A DNA stretch of 22,045 bases from DATEJJ01 sp039649115 (GTDB lineage: Bacteria; Actinomycetota; Actinomycetes; Mycobacteriales; Micromonosporaceae), in contig JBBWZQ010000048.1 in assembly GCA_039649115.1 (NCBI GenBank), positions 1 to 22,045 of the forward strand, given 5' to 3'. Below the pieces are notes generated by a model. That model made no database searches, was not told the origin of the DNA, and saw only the letters and a program-made list of their open reading frames with translations. The position numbers and the translations under genes were made by a program. This document shows positions 21,161 through 22,045 of this stretch, piece by piece; position 1 is the first letter of the stretch, and every line of letters starts with the position of its first letter.

Positions 21161-22045
21161 GTGACCGCGACAATGAATTCGAAGAAACGCGTACCCCGTC
21201 CGCGTGGCACCACCGTGACCGCCACCGGCGCAAGACCCACCCCGACCACCACGCGGCCGTCCACCACCGGCGGCACCCCGCTGCGCTCCACCGTCGACAA
21301 CGGCGCGGTCGCGCTGCTCAAGCGGCTGGCCGTACTCCCACCGACCGACCCGGCCCGCACCGGCCTGCGGGAACACGCGATCGAGGCGTGGCTGCCACTG
21401 GCCCGCCACCTCGCCCAGCGTTTCCACGGCCGCGGCGAACCCATCGACGACCTGGTACAGATCGCCACCATCGGCCTGATCAAAGCCATCGACCGGTTCG
21501 ACCCCGAATACGGCAACGACTTCGCCGCCTACGCCGTACCCACCATCGTCGGCGAGATCAAACGACACTTCCGCGACCGCACCTGGGACATCCGCGTACC
21601 CCGGCGCCTGCAGGAACTCAAACTCGACATCAACGAAGCCACCTCCACCCTCGCCCAACGACTGGGCCGCTCACCCACCGTGGCCGACATCGCCGAATAC
21701 CTGCACCGCACCGAAGACGAAATACTCGAAGGCCTCGACAGCGCCCGCGCCTACAGCGCCGTATCCCTGCAAACACTCGTCGGCACCAGCGAAGACAGCA
21801 CCGAACTCGGCGACCTGCTCGGCGTCGACGACAACGAAATGGAACTCGCCGAATTCCGCGCCGCCCTCGGCCCCGCCCTGGAAACCCTCAGCCCCCGCGA
21901 ACAACGCATCGTCCTCCTACGATTCTTCGGCAACCTCACCCAAACCCAGATCGCCGAACGCGTCGGCATCTCCCAGATGCACGTCTCCCGACTACTCGCA
22001 CGCTCACTCACCGCACTACGCGGCCAACTGACCATGGACGCCTGA
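21161..22045 (+). CDS. SigB/SigF/SigG-family RNA polymerase sigma factor
   Basis: 294 residues, complete, with the stop codon at the last base of the window. A Thr/Pro/Arg-rich disordered N-terminus (about 1-45) precedes region 2 (about 75-140: EPIDDLVQIATIGLIKAIDR, then FDPEYGNDFAAYAVPTIVGE and IKRHFRD). Region 3 follows (VPRRLQELKLDINEATSTLA and RSPTVADIAEYL), then region 4 with its helix-turn-helix (LETLSPREQRIVLLRFFGNL, then TQTQIAERVGISQMHVSRLL). VPTIVGEIKRHFRD with RVPRRLQ is typical of general stress and developmental sigma factors of the SigB/SigF type, which lack region 1.1. The GTG start has GGGAGGA 6 nt upstream. These sigma factors are normally held by RsbW-type anti-sigma kinases; none is encoded in the visible upstream region, but one could lie downstream. 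Confidence 0.95.
   Translation: MTATMNSKKRVPRPRGTTVTATGARPTPTTTRPSTTGGTPLRSTVDNGAVALLKRLAVLPPTDPARTGLREHAIEAWLPLARHLAQRFHGRGEPIDDLVQIATIGLIKAIDRFDPEYGNDFAAYAVPTIVGEIKRHFRDRTWDIRVPRRLQELKLDINEATSTLAQRLGRSPTVADIAEYLHRTEDEILEGLDSARAYSAVSLQTLVGTSEDSTELGDLLGVDDNEMELAEFRAALGPALETLSPREQRIVLLRFFGNLTQTQIAERVGISQMHVSRLLARSLTALRGQLTMDA

Noticed and set aside
1..22045. CRISPR arrays, rRNA and tRNA genes
   Set aside because: No regularly spaced repeats and no tRNA- or rRNA-like sequence were seen on either strand.

Overview
This is a high-GC actinobacterial window. The strong third-position G/C bias, frequent GTG starts, a CUT1 sugar importer without its own ATPase, LacI, AraC and XRE/MmyB-type regulators and a SigB/SigF-type sigma factor all fit a soil actinomycete. 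Micromonosporaceae is my best guess, but that is inference only. No rRNA, tRNA, CRISPR array or intact insertion sequence was seen.

Layout. Positions 1-1770 (minus strand) hold a 3'-truncated XRE/MmyB-type regulator, a headless LuxR-type response-regulator fragment and a small zinc-ribbon-like protein. Positions 1771-13671 form a LacI-controlled carbohydrate locus. Reading along the minus strand it runs: GH127 (beta-L-arabinofuranosidase family), solute-binding lipoprotein, two permeases, and a 1121-residue secreted clan GH-A enzyme with an inserted LamG domain and three CBM6/35-like modules. A second, shorter secreted paralogue with one CBM follows under its own promoter. A LacI-family gene is divergent from GH127. 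Two almost identical 16-bp operators (CCGAAA-N4-TTTCGG) each sit exactly 1 nt downstream of the predicted -10 boxes of the two minus-strand promoters. A looser version overlaps the ribosome binding site of the LacI gene itself. The likely logic is that secreted multimodular enzymes release an oligosaccharide, the ABC system imports it, GH127 cuts it inside the cell, and the LacI protein represses the set until inducer appears. The substrate (beta-L-arabinofuranose-containing plant glycans such as extensins or arabinogalactan proteins) is inferred from GH127.

Positions 13672-15220 hold a bidirectional terminator, a RibD-C/DHFR-like protein and a YCII-related protein. Positions 15221-17125 encode a secreted GH3 beta-glucosidase-type enzyme without the LacI operator. 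Positions 17126-17943 look like decayed mobile-element cargo: a DUF5372-like reading frame with a frameshift and a recombinase-type helix-turn-helix fragment. Positions 18069-20622 hold a second RibD-C/DHFR-like protein, a class I methyltransferase and a divergent AraC-family regulator. After about 540 bases without a convincing gene but with several hairpins, the window ends exactly at the stop codon of a SigB/SigF-family sigma factor.
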